Source: Streptomyces angustmyceticus (GTDB taxonomy: Bacteria > Actinomycetota > Actinomycetes > Streptomycetales > Streptomycetaceae). Taken from it: a stretch of DNA of 64,000 nt. Both the position numbers and the translations under genes were made by a program. The DNA lies in NCBI RefSeq assembly GCF_019933235.1, contig NZ_CP082945.1:2108001-2172000 (forward strand), in the 5' to 3' direction. This document shows positions 11,567-20,260 of the stretch, one piece after another. The notes below the pieces were generated by a model. It made no database searches. It had not been told where the DNA came from and saw only the letters and a program-made list of their open reading frames with translations. How positions within the stretch are numbered: the first letter of the stretch is position 1; each line of letters starts with the position of its first letter.

Positions 11567-13585
11567 CTACGGGGCGAGGGGGTTGGGGAGGGTGACGTAC
11601 ACGGACTGGGTCTCGACCGGGCCGACGAGTTCGTCCAGACCGTGCAGCCGGGTCGCCAGATTGGCCTTGCAGCGCAGCGTGCGGGCGGCGAGCAGCTGCT
11701 CGGGGAGCGGCGAGCGGTGCGCCCGGGGGGCCGCCGCGGCATCGGCGAGGAACCGCCGGAAGGCGGCGAGGAGGATCTCCTCCCGGGCCAGGCGCTGCGA
11801 GCCGAAGGCGCCGATGAGGCCGAGGACGTTGTTGATGCCCAGGTAGTAGGCGAAGCGTTCGTCGGTGACGTCGTCGGCGACGAAGCTGTCGCTGTCCGCG
11901 CCGATACCGGGCAGTCGCCGCTCCAGTTCGGCGCGGCGGGAGGTGCGGAAGTAGTAGCCCTGGTTGTCGCGGTAGCGGCCGCCGACCGGCCAGCCGTGGG
12001 GGTCCAGCAGCACCACGGTGTTCTGCTGGTGGGCTTCGAGCACGACGCCGGCCGTGCCGTCGAGCCACAGCACGGGCCGCACGACCGCTTCCAGGTAGCG
12101 CAGGAACCATTCGGTGGCCACCGCCTCCAGGGGGCGGCCGGTGCGGGCGGCGAGCGTGGCGACGAGGTCGCCGAGCCGGGAGCGCACGCCCGAACGGCCG
12201 GGCCAGGGCCGCAGGGAGGTGAGGCCGGCGATGCACACGGCGTCGTCGGTGGTGCTGAAGGGGTTGTGGCGGATGACGACGTCCAGGCCCTGGACGGGTG
12301 CGCCGTCGAGGCCGTCGACGGCGAGGTAGGCGGGGTCGCGCACGATGTCGAAGCCGGGGTGGACGGTCTGCCACTGTTCGGCGAGGCCGGTGCGCAGCAG
12401 CCGGTGGACCTCCACCCCGCGGGCCAGTTCCTTGCGGAGGTTCTCCCGGCGGGAGTTGGTGATGCGCAGCCCGAGGGAGAGCTTCAGCATGGCGACGGCG
12501 TCGGGGCGGTAGACGGTGCGGACCGAGGAGGTGGGGTGCCAGAGCGGGCCGTGGGCGCCGAGGTCGTGCAGCAGACCGGCCTCGCGGAGGGCGGCGACGT
12601 CGGGGCGGTCGGCGAGTTCCCTGGCCTGCCAGGGGTGCAGCGGCAACGGCACGGTGCCGGCGGGGAGACGCAGGCCGTCCCCCGCGAACTCCCTGGCCAG
12701 CTGCTCGGCCGGTACGGGCTTGCCGCGTTCGGTCCAGGCGGAGTCGGCGGCCAGCACGGAGCGGTGCACGGCCGTCCAGTGCAGCGGGAAGGCGCCGCGG
12801 AGTTCGGGCGAATAGGCCCGGGTCTCGGCGTCGGACAGGCCCTCGCGGCTCTTGGGCGTGGGGTGCAGCGGGTGGCCGAGGAGGAGGGACTGTTCGGCTT
12901 CGAGGAAGAGGGCGCCGTGGTCGTCGGCGGGCCGGGCGCGCCGGTCGGTGAGGAAGACGGCGACGTTGCGCACGGAGTTGGCCACCCGGCCGATGAGTTC
13001 GGCGCCGTCGCCGTCCGGCGCCTGCCCTCCCGCGTCGTCCGGGGCCGGTCGCTCGTCGGTGTCCGCGACGCGGTGTTCGCCGCCGTCGGAGGCCCGGCGG
13101 TCGCCGTACGCGGCCTCCCGGCGCAGCAGCGCGGCGAGGGTGACGGCGTCCAGCGGGGCGGCGCCGGGCGGGGCGCCTTCGAGGGTGGGGGCGCCCAGGC
13201 GGTGCCAGCCCGTGGGCGACCAGTAGCGGACGGGGACGCGCAGGGCGCCCGCGGCGGCGCGCAGGGGGAGGCGCAGGCCGTCCTCGGCCGGGCGGGGGGT
13301 GCCGCTCTCCCTGATCCAGCAGCGCAGCAGGTGCTCGATGCCCGCGGCGTCGGCGGCGACCGCCGGGTCGGGGTGGTCGAGGGGGTCGTGGTCACCGGAG
13401 CGGAGGCAGTCGTACGGGCCGGGGGCGCCGTGGAGGGCGGCCGGGTCCGGGGTCTCGTGGGTGTGGCAGGTGTCGCCGGGGGCGCGCCGCTGCTGGCGCG
13501 GGACGGACTCGATGGTGCCCGCGCCCTGGTGGGCGGGGACGCGCTCGGCGGACTGGCCGCCGTCGGGGCCGGGGCGTTCGTTCAT
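11567..13585 (-). CDS. IucA/IucC (NIS) siderophore synthetase
   Basis: A second NIS synthetase (672 residues) with a family-typical core: GHPLHPTPKSREGLSDAETR (ATP binding), LPLHPWQAREL, WHPTSSVRTVYRP, LKLSLGLRITNSRRENL and VLEAHQQNTVV. The first 90 residues are low-complexity and probably disordered, so the true start could be somewhat downstream. Its ATG overlaps the stop of the aminotransferase by 4 nt (ATGA), implying translational coupling. With the other synthetase it fits stepwise acylation of a two-ended carboxylate, but the substrates cannot be read from sequence. Confidence 0.9.
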   Translation of the reverse strand: MNERPGPDGGQSAERVPAHQGAGTIESVPRQQRRAPGDTCHTHETPDPAALHGAPGPYDCLRSGDHDPLDHPDPAVAADAAGIEHLLRCWIRESGTPRPAEDGLRLPLRAAAGALRVPVRYWSPTGWHRLGAPTLEGAPPGAAPLDAVTLAALLRREAAYGDRRASDGGEHRVADTDERPAPDDAGGQAPDGDGAELIGRVANSVRNVAVFLTDRRARPADDHGALFLEAEQSLLLGHPLHPTPKSREGLSDAETRAYSPELRGAFPLHWTAVHRSVLAADSAWTERGKPVPAEQLAREFAGDGLRLPAGTVPLPLHPWQARELADRPDVAALREAGLLHDLGAHGPLWHPTSSVRTVYRPDAVAMLKLSLGLRITNSRRENLRKELARGVEVHRLLRTGLAEQWQTVHPGFDIVRDPAYLAVDGLDGAPVQGLDVVIRHNPFSTTDDAVCIAGLTSLRPWPGRSGVRSRLGDLVATLAARTGRPLEAVATEWFLRYLEAVVRPVLWLDGTAGVVLEAHQQNTVVLLDPHGWPVGGRYRDNQGYYFRTSRRAELERRLPGIGADSDSFVADDVTDERFAYYLGINNVLGLIGAFGSQRLAREEILLAAFRRFLADAAAAPRAHRSPLPEQLLAARTLRCKANLATRLHGLDELVGPVETQSVYVTLPNPLAP

Positions 13586-14976
13586 GGGGTGGTGCCTCGC
13601 ATTGTCGTGGGGGACGAGCCCGTCGGCCCGGGGGTGGTGCGGACCGCCGCCGTGATGGCGTCGGCGAGGCGGTCGAGGATCGCGTCCGCCTGTTCGTCGG
13701 TGATGGTCAGGGGCGGCAGCAGCCGGACGACGGCGGAGTGCCTGCCGCCCAGTTCGACGATCAGGCCCCGGTCCAGGCAGGCGTGCTGGACGGCGGCGGC
13801 GAGCCGGGGGTCGGCGGGGCGGGCGCCGGTGGCGTCGGGGCCGGCGGTGCGGTCGACGAGTTCGACGCCGAGCATCAGCCCGCGGCCGCGGACGTCGCCG
13901 ATGCAGTCGTGGGCGTCGGCGAGGGAGGTGAGGCGGTCGAGCATCCGGGCGCCGAGCTCTCCGGCGCGCCGGTCGAGGCCGTTGGCGCGGACGTGGGCGA
14001 GGGTGGCCGCGCCGGCGGCCATGGCGAGCTGATTGCCGCGGAAGGTGCCCGCGTGCGCCCCGGGCTGCCAGGCGTCGAGCTCCTCGCGGTAGACGATCAC
14101 GGCGAGCGGCAGGCTGCCGCCGATCGCCTTCGACAGCACGATCACATCGGGCACGATGCCGCTGTGGTCGACCGCCCAGAAGGCGCCGGTGCGGCCGACG
14201 CCGGTCTGCACCTCGTCGACGATCAGCGGGATCTGGCGGGCGGCGGTGATCTCCCGCATCCGCCGCAGCCAGCTGTCCGGCGCGGGAATCACGCCGCCCT
14301 CGCCCTGGACCGGCTCCAGGATCATCCCGGCCGGGTGGGGCACGCCGCTCTTGTGGTCGTCGAGGAGGCTCTGGGTCCAGCGGGCGGCGAGTTCGGCGCC
14401 GCGCTCGCCGCCGGTCTGGAAGGGGCAGCGGTAGTCGTAGGGGTAGGGCAGCCGGACCACGTCGGTGTGCTGCGCTCCCCCGGAGGCGGCGAGCGCCTGT
14501 GCGGTCATGCCGTGGTAGGCGCCGGAGAAGGCCATCAGGCCGTCGCGGCCGGTCGCGGTGCGGACGAGCTTGAAGGCGGCCTCGACGGCGTCCGTGCCGG
14601 CCGGGCCGCAGAACTGGATACGCCCCTTTTCGGCCAACTCCCCCGGCAGCGTGGCGAAGAGTTCGGTGGTGAAGGCGTCCTTGACGGGGGTGGCCAGGTC
14701 GAGGACGTGCAGCGGCGCGCCGGAGTCGAGGACCGTCCGGATCGCTTCGAGCACCACCGGGTGGTTGTGGCCGAGCGCCAGGGTGCCGGCGCCGGAGAGG
14801 CAGTCGAGGTAGCGCCTGCCGTCGGCGCCCTCGATCGTCAGCCCGCGGGCGCGCACCGGGACGATGGGCAGCGAGCGCGCGTAGGTACGGGCAGCGGACT
14901 CGCGCAGGGACTGCCGCCGCAGGATCCCCTCATGGGCCGGCGGCGCGGCCGCCGGCACGGTTTCGGTCAACGCCAC
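13582..14976 (-). CDS. diaminobutyrate--2-oxoglutarate aminotransferase (class III)
   Basis: A class III PLP aminotransferase of 464 residues, closest in look to the RhbA/EctB-type enzymes that make L-2,4-diaminobutyrate from aspartate semialdehyde and glutamate. Visible motifs: YLDCLSGAGTLALGHNHPVV, FCGPAGTDAVEAAFKL, SGAYHGMTAQALAASG, EPVQGEGGVIP, IVDEVQTGVGRTG and the PLP lysine in VLSKAIGGSLPLAV, then HAGTFRGNQLAMAA. The GTG start follows AGGAGGG by about 10 bases. It is first in the siderophore operon, where it probably supplies a diamine precursor. No ectoine genes (ectA, ectC) are near, which argues against an EctB role. Confidence 0.9.
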   Translation of the reverse strand: MALTETVPAAAPPAHEGILRRQSLRESAARTYARSLPIVPVRARGLTIEGADGRRYLDCLSGAGTLALGHNHPVVLEAIRTVLDSGAPLHVLDLATPVKDAFTTELFATLPGELAEKGRIQFCGPAGTDAVEAAFKLVRTATGRDGLMAFSGAYHGMTAQALAASGGAQHTDVVRLPYPYDYRCPFQTGGERGAELAARWTQSLLDDHKSGVPHPAGMILEPVQGEGGVIPAPDSWLRRMREITAARQIPLIVDEVQTGVGRTGAFWAVDHSGIVPDVIVLSKAIGGSLPLAVIVYREELDAWQPGAHAGTFRGNQLAMAAGAATLAHVRANGLDRRAGELGARMLDRLTSLADAHDCIGDVRGRGLMLGVELVDRTAGPDATGARPADPRLAAAVQHACLDRGLIVELGGRHSAVVRLLPPLTITDEQADAILDRLADAITAAVRTTPGPTGSSPTTMRGTTP

Positions 14977-15254
14977 GGGAGTTGTGCCCTCCTGCTGGTG
15001 AGCTGCTGAATGCCGCGCGGGCTGGGGGCAGCCCGGCCGTCCCCCGTACGTACCAACGACGGCGGCGACCCGGGATCACGGCTGTGGGCAAGATCCTTGA
15101 TGGCGCGGAACCGGGGACCCGAGTACCGCCGTCCCCATCGTCACCGGCATAGTGGGGTGTCGCGCCGAGATCTTGAGGTTCATGACAAAGAACGGACCGG
15201 CGCAACCCGCACAAGCCGCACCGGCTCAGTCGAACCACCAGGGGGAGCTCACCC
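14977..15254. other. divergent spacer between siderophore operon and lipoprotein protease
   Basis: A 278-bp region that must hold both promoters. I looked for the 19-bp DmdR/IdeR iron box (TTAGGTTAGGCTCACCTAA) and saw no recognisable copy or half-sites on either strand. No clear -35/-10 pair stands out. Confidence 0.5.
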
Positions 15255-16445
15255 ATGCGATCCATACGTCGGCCAGTCCTGGCCGCCGCCGCCCTCACCG
15301 CCGTCGTGGCGCTCACCGCCACCGGCTGCGGGCCCGAGAGCGACAACGCGGACGCCAAGCCCAGCCAGTCCGCGGGCCAGGACGCCACGGGCGGGGGTGG
15401 CTTCCAGATTCCGCAGGACATCCAGGACAAGCTCAAGGAACACGGCTTCGACCTGGACAAGTGGAAGAACGGCGAGTGGAAGAACTGGAACCGGGACAAG
15501 TGGCTCCGGGAAGCCGGTGAGTTCATCAACCCGATCATCAAGGACTTCTGGGACAAGGACAAGATCGACAAGGTCAAGCCGCCCCAGGACCCCAGCAAGC
15601 CCGAGGACATCTCGGAGGACCAGGGGAAGACCGACCCCGAGCCCGCGGCCGTCCCGGCCCAGGCCGTCAAGACCCCGTACACCTCGACCGCTCCCGGCGT
15701 GGGCCTGCTGCTGTTCAGCACCCCCGAGGGCGGGTCTCGCTGCTCGGCCACCGTCGTCAAGGACCCGGCGCACCCCGGTAAGTCCAACCTGGTGTGGACC
15801 GCGGCGCACTGTGTGCACGCCGGCAAGAACGGCGGCTGGTACCGCAACATGATGTTCGTGCCGAACTTCAACAAGACCGGTGGCACCGAGGGCCAGTTGA
15901 AGGGCAAGCCGTACGAGGAGCGGGTCCCCTCCGGCAAGTGGTGGGCGGACGACATGGCGACGTCCCAGCAGTGGATCAAGGCCGGCGGCGCGGTTCCCGG
16001 CGTGCCGATGGCCCCGTACGACTTCGCGCTGATGCACGTGAAGCCCGAGGAGAGCACCGGCGGCAAGTCGCTGGAGGAGGTCGCCGGCGGCGCGTACGAC
16101 GTCGACTTCAACGCCCCCGCGATGGCCAAGATCCCGAGCCTGACCGCGCAGGGCTACCCGGCCGAGGCGCCGTTCGACGGTGCGGCGCAGCAGCAGTGCA
16201 CCGACAAGCCGACCCGCCTGTCGATGGACGCCAAGAAGCCGACCATGTACCGGATCGGCTGCACCATGACCGGTGGCTCCTCCGGCGGCCCCTGGTTCAT
16301 GAAGGGCGCGGACGGCAAGCCGGTGCTGATCTCCAACATGTCGATGGGGCCGCGTCCGGCCCGCTGGTCCGCCGGTCCCCACCTGGGTCCCGAGGCCAAG
16401 AGCATGTTCGACACCATGAGCAAGAAGTGGGCGAACAAGCAGTAG
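15255..16445 (+). CDS. secreted lipoprotein, trypsin-like serine protease
   Basis: A 396-residue exported protein. The first 25 residues form a lipoprotein signal ending in a lipobox (LTATGC, Cys25), so it is likely anchored to the outer face of the membrane. A charged linker with WKNGEWKNWNRDKW-type Trp/Lys/Asp repeats (about 50-95) precedes a chymotrypsin-fold domain with the complete triad: His in VWTAAHCVH, Asp in PYDFALMHV, and Ser in TGGSSGGPW. Four Cys residues in the protease domain could form two disulfides. The ATG has GGGGGAG 9 bases upstream. It is transcribed away from the siderophore operon and ends at a strong hairpin. Confidence 0.9.
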   Translation: MRSIRRPVLAAAALTAVVALTATGCGPESDNADAKPSQSAGQDATGGGGFQIPQDIQDKLKEHGFDLDKWKNGEWKNWNRDKWLREAGEFINPIIKDFWDKDKIDKVKPPQDPSKPEDISEDQGKTDPEPAAVPAQAVKTPYTSTAPGVGLLLFSTPEGGSRCSATVVKDPAHPGKSNLVWTAAHCVHAGKNGGWYRNMMFVPNFNKTGGTEGQLKGKPYEERVPSGKWWADDMATSQQWIKAGGAVPGVPMAPYDFALMHVKPEESTGGKSLEEVAGGAYDVDFNAPAMAKIPSLTAQGYPAEAPFDGAAQQQCTDKPTRLSMDAKKPTMYRIGCTMTGGSSGGPWFMKGADGKPVLISNMSMGPRPARWSAGPHLGPEAKSMFDTMSKKWANKQ

Positions 16446-16502
16446 ACGGGTGAGGCGGGCGGCGCCGGGACGGTGCCCCCGCGCCCCTCGCAGGAGCATG
16501 AC

Positions 16503-16538
16503 GAAGGCCCGCCCCCGGTCTCCCGGGGGCGGGCCTTC
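16503..16538. terminator. bidirectional terminator between protease and hflX
   Basis: A perfect 16-bp stem (GAAGGCCCGCCCCCGG with its complement) around a TCTC tetraloop, between convergent genes. Confidence 0.88.
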
Positions 16539-16562
16539 GCGCCGTTCGGTGCCGCGCGGCCG

Positions 16563-18050
16563 CTACGCCGCGGGGACGAAGCGCTGGAGTTCGGCGGCCA
16601 GCTCCTCATGGACCCGCGCCTTGAGCACGGTGCCGTCCGCGGTGTGCTCCTCGGAGATGACCTCGCCCTCGGCGTGTGCCCGCGAGACGAGGGCGCCGTG
16701 GGTGTACGGCACCAGCACCTCGATCTCGACCCGCGGCCGGGGAAGCTCCTCGTCCAGCAGGGCCAGCAGTTCGTCCATGCCCTGGCCGGTACGGGCCGAG
16801 ACCGCGAGGGCGTGCTTCTCCTGGCGCAGGAGTCGCTGCAGCACCAGCGGGTCGGCCGCGTCGGCCTTGTTGACGACCACGATCTCGGGCACGTCCGTCG
16901 CGCCCACGTCGCGGATCACCTCGCGGACCGCGGCGAGCTGCTCCTCGGGCACCGGATGCGAGCCGTCGACGACATGCAGGATGAGGTCGGACTCGCCGAC
17001 CTCCTCCATCGTGGAGCGGAACGCCTCGACGAGGTGGTGCGGGAGGTGGCGGACGAAGCCGACGGTGTCGGCGAGGGTGTAGAGCCGTCCGCTGGGCGTC
17101 TCGGCCCGCCGGACGGTCGGGTCCAGGGTGGCGAACAGCGCGTTCTCCACCAGGACGCCGGCGCCGGTGAGGCGGTTGAGCAGCGAGGACTTGCCGGCGT
17201 TGGTGTAGCCGGCGATGGCGACCGAGGGGACCTTGTGGCGCCGGCGTTCCTGGCGCTTGATGTCCCGGCCGGTCTTCATCTCCGCGATCTCCCGGCGCAT
17301 CTTCGCCATCTTCTCGCGAATCCGGCGCCGGTCCGTCTCGATCTTGGTCTCACCGGGACCACGGGTGGCCATACCGCCGCCGGCCGAGCCGGAGCCACCG
17401 CCACCCATCTGCCGGGACAGCGACTGGCCCCAGCCGCGGAGCCTGGGGAGCATGTACTGCATCTGCGCCAGCGAGACCTGCGCCTTGCCCTCCCGGGACT
17501 TGGCGTGCTGGGCGAAGATGTCGAGGATCAGGGCGGTCCGGTCGACCACCTTGACCTTGACGACGTCCTCGAGGTGGATCAGCTGGCCCGGGGAGAGCTC
17601 ACCGTCGCACACCACGGTGTCCGCTCCGGACTCCAGCACGATGTCGCGCAGCTCCAGGGCCTTGCCGGAGCCGATGTAGGTGGCGGGGTCGGGCTTGTCA
17701 CGGCGCTGGATGACGCCGTCGAGCACCATGGCGCCGGCGGTCTCGGCGAGGGCGGCGAGCTCGGCGAGGGAGTTCTCGGCCTCCTGGACCGTGCCGGAGG
17801 TCCACACGCCCACGAGCACCACGCGCTCCAGGCGGAGCTGCCGGTACTCGACCTCGGTGACGTCCTCCAGCTCGGTGGACAGGCCCGCCACACGGCGCAG
17901 CGCGGCCCGGGCCGAACGGTCGTACTGGTCGCCGTCACGCTCCCCGTCGATCTCGTGGCTCCAGGCGACGTCCTCTTCCATCAGGGCGTTGGCCCGAAGG
18001 CTCTCGGGGAGGCGCTGCCGGTCCTGCGGAAGGGAAGAAGAGGAGGTCAT
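16563..18050 (-). CDS. hflX: ribosome-associated GTPase HflX
   Basis: HflX binds 50S ribosomes and splits stalled ribosomes, for example under stress or antibiotic exposure. This 495-residue protein has the N-terminal nucleotide-binding-like HflX domain (LVGVWTSGT, TYIGSGKALELRD), a long helical linker rich in Arg/Lys with a Gly patch (GGGGSGSAGGG), and a GTPase domain: G1 GYTNAGKSS (about residue 280), G3 DTVGF, G4 NKAD, G5 SAR. The N-terminal 75 residues are an actinobacterial extension. The ATG is followed by a Ser-rich stretch. Ribosome-site evidence is weak (GATCAAATG). Confidence 0.95.
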   Translation of the reverse strand: MTSSSSLPQDRQRLPESLRANALMEEDVAWSHEIDGERDGDQYDRSARAALRRVAGLSTELEDVTEVEYRQLRLERVVLVGVWTSGTVQEAENSLAELAALAETAGAMVLDGVIQRRDKPDPATYIGSGKALELRDIVLESGADTVVCDGELSPGQLIHLEDVVKVKVVDRTALILDIFAQHAKSREGKAQVSLAQMQYMLPRLRGWGQSLSRQMGGGGSGSAGGGMATRGPGETKIETDRRRIREKMAKMRREIAEMKTGRDIKRQERRRHKVPSVAIAGYTNAGKSSLLNRLTGAGVLVENALFATLDPTVRRAETPSGRLYTLADTVGFVRHLPHHLVEAFRSTMEEVGESDLILHVVDGSHPVPEEQLAAVREVIRDVGATDVPEIVVVNKADAADPLVLQRLLRQEKHALAVSARTGQGMDELLALLDEELPRPRVEIEVLVPYTHGALVSRAHAEGEVISEEHTADGTVLKARVHEELAAELQRFVPAA

Positions 18051-18163
18051 TTGATCCTTCGCGTCGTCGGGAGGCCTGGCGGGACCTGGTGTTCCCGCCG
18101 GGACCGTGGGTCGTGCGGCGACCGCAGCGGCGCTGCCGCTGCCGTCGCTGGTTCAACGTCCGA

Positions 18164-18189
18164 GCCGTCCCGGAGATTCCCGGGACGGC
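18164..18189. terminator. probable terminator downstream of the M1 peptidase gene
   Basis: A 10-bp stem (GCCGTCCCGG with its complement) around a 6-nt loop, about 40 bp after the peptidase stop and 114 bp before the hflX start. Confidence 0.65.
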
Positions 18190-18230
18190 CGGTGCCGTCC
18201 CCTAGATGGTCCCATGCCCCGCGAGGGCCG

Positions 18231-20117
18231 TCACACGGGTTTTCCGGGCGGTGCGACGGGGTTCGTGGGCGCGGGTTTCCCGGCCGCCGCCCCGGGCACG
18301 GGGGTCACCGGCGCCCTCTTCGGGGCAGCGGGCACGGCCGCCGCCCTGGGCGCGGGCTTCACAGCCGCTCCCTTGGACGCGGGTTTCACGGGCGCCCCCT
18401 TGGCTGCGGGCTTCACGGCAGTCCCCTTGGCCACGGGGTGCACCGGCACCCTCTTCGGCGCGGGGCGCACCGCCGCACCCTTCGGTCCGGGGTTCCCGGG
18501 GCTCGTGACCACCCCCTTCGGGCCGGGCTTCACGGGCACCCCCTTCGTCCCGTGGACGGCTCCGGCGCTCTTGGGGTGGCCCGGCTTCGCGGCGGCTTCC
18601 TTGGGCCGCCAGTCCGGATGGCCCGGCATCGACGGGGTCCGCTCGCCGTAGAGCCAGTCCTGGAAGAAGCCGGTGAGGTTCTGCCCGGCGACATCGGAGG
18701 ACAGCTGGACGAAGTCGGAGGTGTCCGCCACGCCGTCGCGGTGCCGCTCGACCCATGCGCGTTCCAGCCGGTCGAAGGCGGCGGGGCCGATCTTCTGCCG
18801 CAGGGCGTACAGGACCAGCGCGCCGCCGTCGTAGACGACGGGGCGGAAGATGCCGATCTTCTGCCCCGGGCGGGGGGCCTTGGGCGCGGCGGGCGGGCCG
18901 CCGTCGGACCGCCAGCCGTCGGACTCCTGGTAGGCATGCCGCATCCGGGCTTCCAGGGAGGCCCGGCGGCCGCCCCGCTCCTCTGCGTAGAGGGCCTCGT
19001 ACCAGGTGGCATGGGCCTCGTTGAGCCAGACGTCGGACCAGCGGCGCGGGCTGACGCTGTCGCCGAACCACTGGTGGGCCAGCTCGTGCACCATCACCGA
19101 CTCCACGTACCAGGCGGGCAGCTGGCCGGTGGTGAACATGGCCTTCTCGAAGAGCGAGAGGGTCTGGGTCTCCAGCTCGAAGCCGGTCCTGGCGTTGGCG
19201 ATCAGCACGCCGTACGCCTCGAAGGGGTACGGGCCGACCCTGCGCTCCATCCAGGACATCTGGGCCGGGGTCTTCGCCAGCCAGTGCGCGAGGGCGGCGC
19301 GGTGCGCGGTCGGCACGACGTCGCGCAGCGGCAGGCCGTGCGGCCCGTGGCGCAGCACCACGCTGGACCTCCCGATGGAGACCTGCGCCAGCTCGGTGGC
19401 CATGGGGTGGAGGGTGCGGTAGGTCCAGGTGCGGCGGCCCGCGCGGGCGCCGGGGCTCGTCGGCAGCCCGTTGGCGACGGCGGTCAGCTCCTGCGGCGCG
19501 GTGATGCGGAAGGTGAAGAGCGCCTTGTCGGAGGGGTGGTCGTTGCAGGGGAAGACGCGGTGCGCTGCGTCGGCCTGGTTGGCCATCGCCAGGCCGTCGG
19601 CGGTGCGGAGCCAGCCGCCGTCGCCCTTGGCGCGGGGGTCGGTGGTGTGCGCGATGGAGATCTTCACCTCCTGGCCCCGGGAGATGTGGAAGGACGGGGT
19701 GAGCACGAGATCCTCGCCGTGCTGCTCGTGAGTGGCGGGCAGACCGCCGATTTTGACGGAGCGTACGGTCCCGCGGGCGAAGTCGAGGTTGACGTGGTCG
19801 AGCTCGGTGGTGGCGCGGACGGTGATCTCGGTGCGGGCGTTCATCGGCCGGTCGTTGTGGCCGGAGTAGTTCAGGGAGACGTCGTAGGACAGGGCGTCGT
19901 AGCCGGTGTTGCCGAGCATGGGGAAGAGCCGGTCGCCGAGGCCCTGCGGCCCTCTGGCGGGCGGTTCGGCCATGCCGAGGGTGGCGAGCGCGGCCAGTCC
20001 GAGGGCGGCGGCCCGCCGGCCGGTCCAGCGCGGTCGCCCGCTCGGGCCGCGGGGCAGGGCGCGGACGGGAACGGGGCGACCGGGGTCGCGGGACGGGCGG
20101 CGCGGGGGAAGGGGCAT
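18231..20117 (-). CDS. secreted M1 family zinc metallopeptidase with Lys/Pro/Ala-rich tail
   Basis: An aminopeptidase-N-like (M1) enzyme of 628 residues. An Arg/Pro-rich start and a hydrophobic stretch (AAALGLAALATLGMA) suggest export. The beta-sandwich N-domain (YDVSLNYSGHNDRPMNARTE) leads to the catalytic site HELAHQWFGD (about residue 341) and WLNEAHATW, with ARTGFELETQTL in the substrate-binding position. After about residue 500 it changes to a cationic tail of about 125 residues built of irregular KGxPVKPA/KGxAVKPA units. The tail resembles histone H1 or wall-binding low-complexity tails. The ATG lacks a clear ribosome site, and starts further inside are possible. The gene is single, 143 bp after rshA. 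Confidence 0.88.
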   Translation of the reverse strand: MPLPPRRPSRDPGRPVPVRALPRGPSGRPRWTGRRAAALGLAALATLGMAEPPARGPQGLGDRLFPMLGNTGYDALSYDVSLNYSGHNDRPMNARTEITVRATTELDHVNLDFARGTVRSVKIGGLPATHEQHGEDLVLTPSFHISRGQEVKISIAHTTDPRAKGDGGWLRTADGLAMANQADAAHRVFPCNDHPSDKALFTFRITAPQELTAVANGLPTSPGARAGRRTWTYRTLHPMATELAQVSIGRSSVVLRHGPHGLPLRDVVPTAHRAALAHWLAKTPAQMSWMERRVGPYPFEAYGVLIANARTGFELETQTLSLFEKAMFTTGQLPAWYVESVMVHELAHQWFGDSVSPRRWSDVWLNEAHATWYEALYAEERGGRRASLEARMRHAYQESDGWRSDGGPPAAPKAPRPGQKIGIFRPVVYDGGALVLYALRQKIGPAAFDRLERAWVERHRDGVADTSDFVQLSSDVAGQNLTGFFQDWLYGERTPSMPGHPDWRPKEAAAKPGHPKSAGAVHGTKGVPVKPGPKGVVTSPGNPGPKGAAVRPAPKRVPVHPVAKGTAVKPAAKGAPVKPASKGAAVKPAPRAAAVPAAPKRAPVTPVPGAAAGKPAPTNPVAPPGKPV

Positions 20118-20260
20118 GCACTACCGCTACCAACGCGGCCCCCTCCCCCGCGGGTGAGGGGGCAAACGGCACCCGAACGGGCGGCGGATCGTGCGTCCGT
20201 CTTACGCCGCCGGGCGGAGGGTTATCCGACGGACCGTCACCCGCCGGGCCCCCGGGGCCG

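Noticed and set aside
6827..14032. A 2,401-codon open frame on the + strand, antisense to the helicase and siderophore genes
   Set aside because: It mirrors the codon bias of the real reverse-strand genes, is low-complexity (Gly/Ala/Val/Arg/Glu), has no motifs, and spans several genes with good motifs and starts on the other strand.
13582..14976. EctB of an ectoine pathway
   Set aside because: No ectA, ectC or ectD nearby, and the gene is coupled by a 4-nt overlap to a siderophore synthetase.
14977..15254. A DmdR/IdeR iron box upstream of the siderophore operon
   Set aside because: No match to the 19-bp palindrome or to clear half-sites on either strand.
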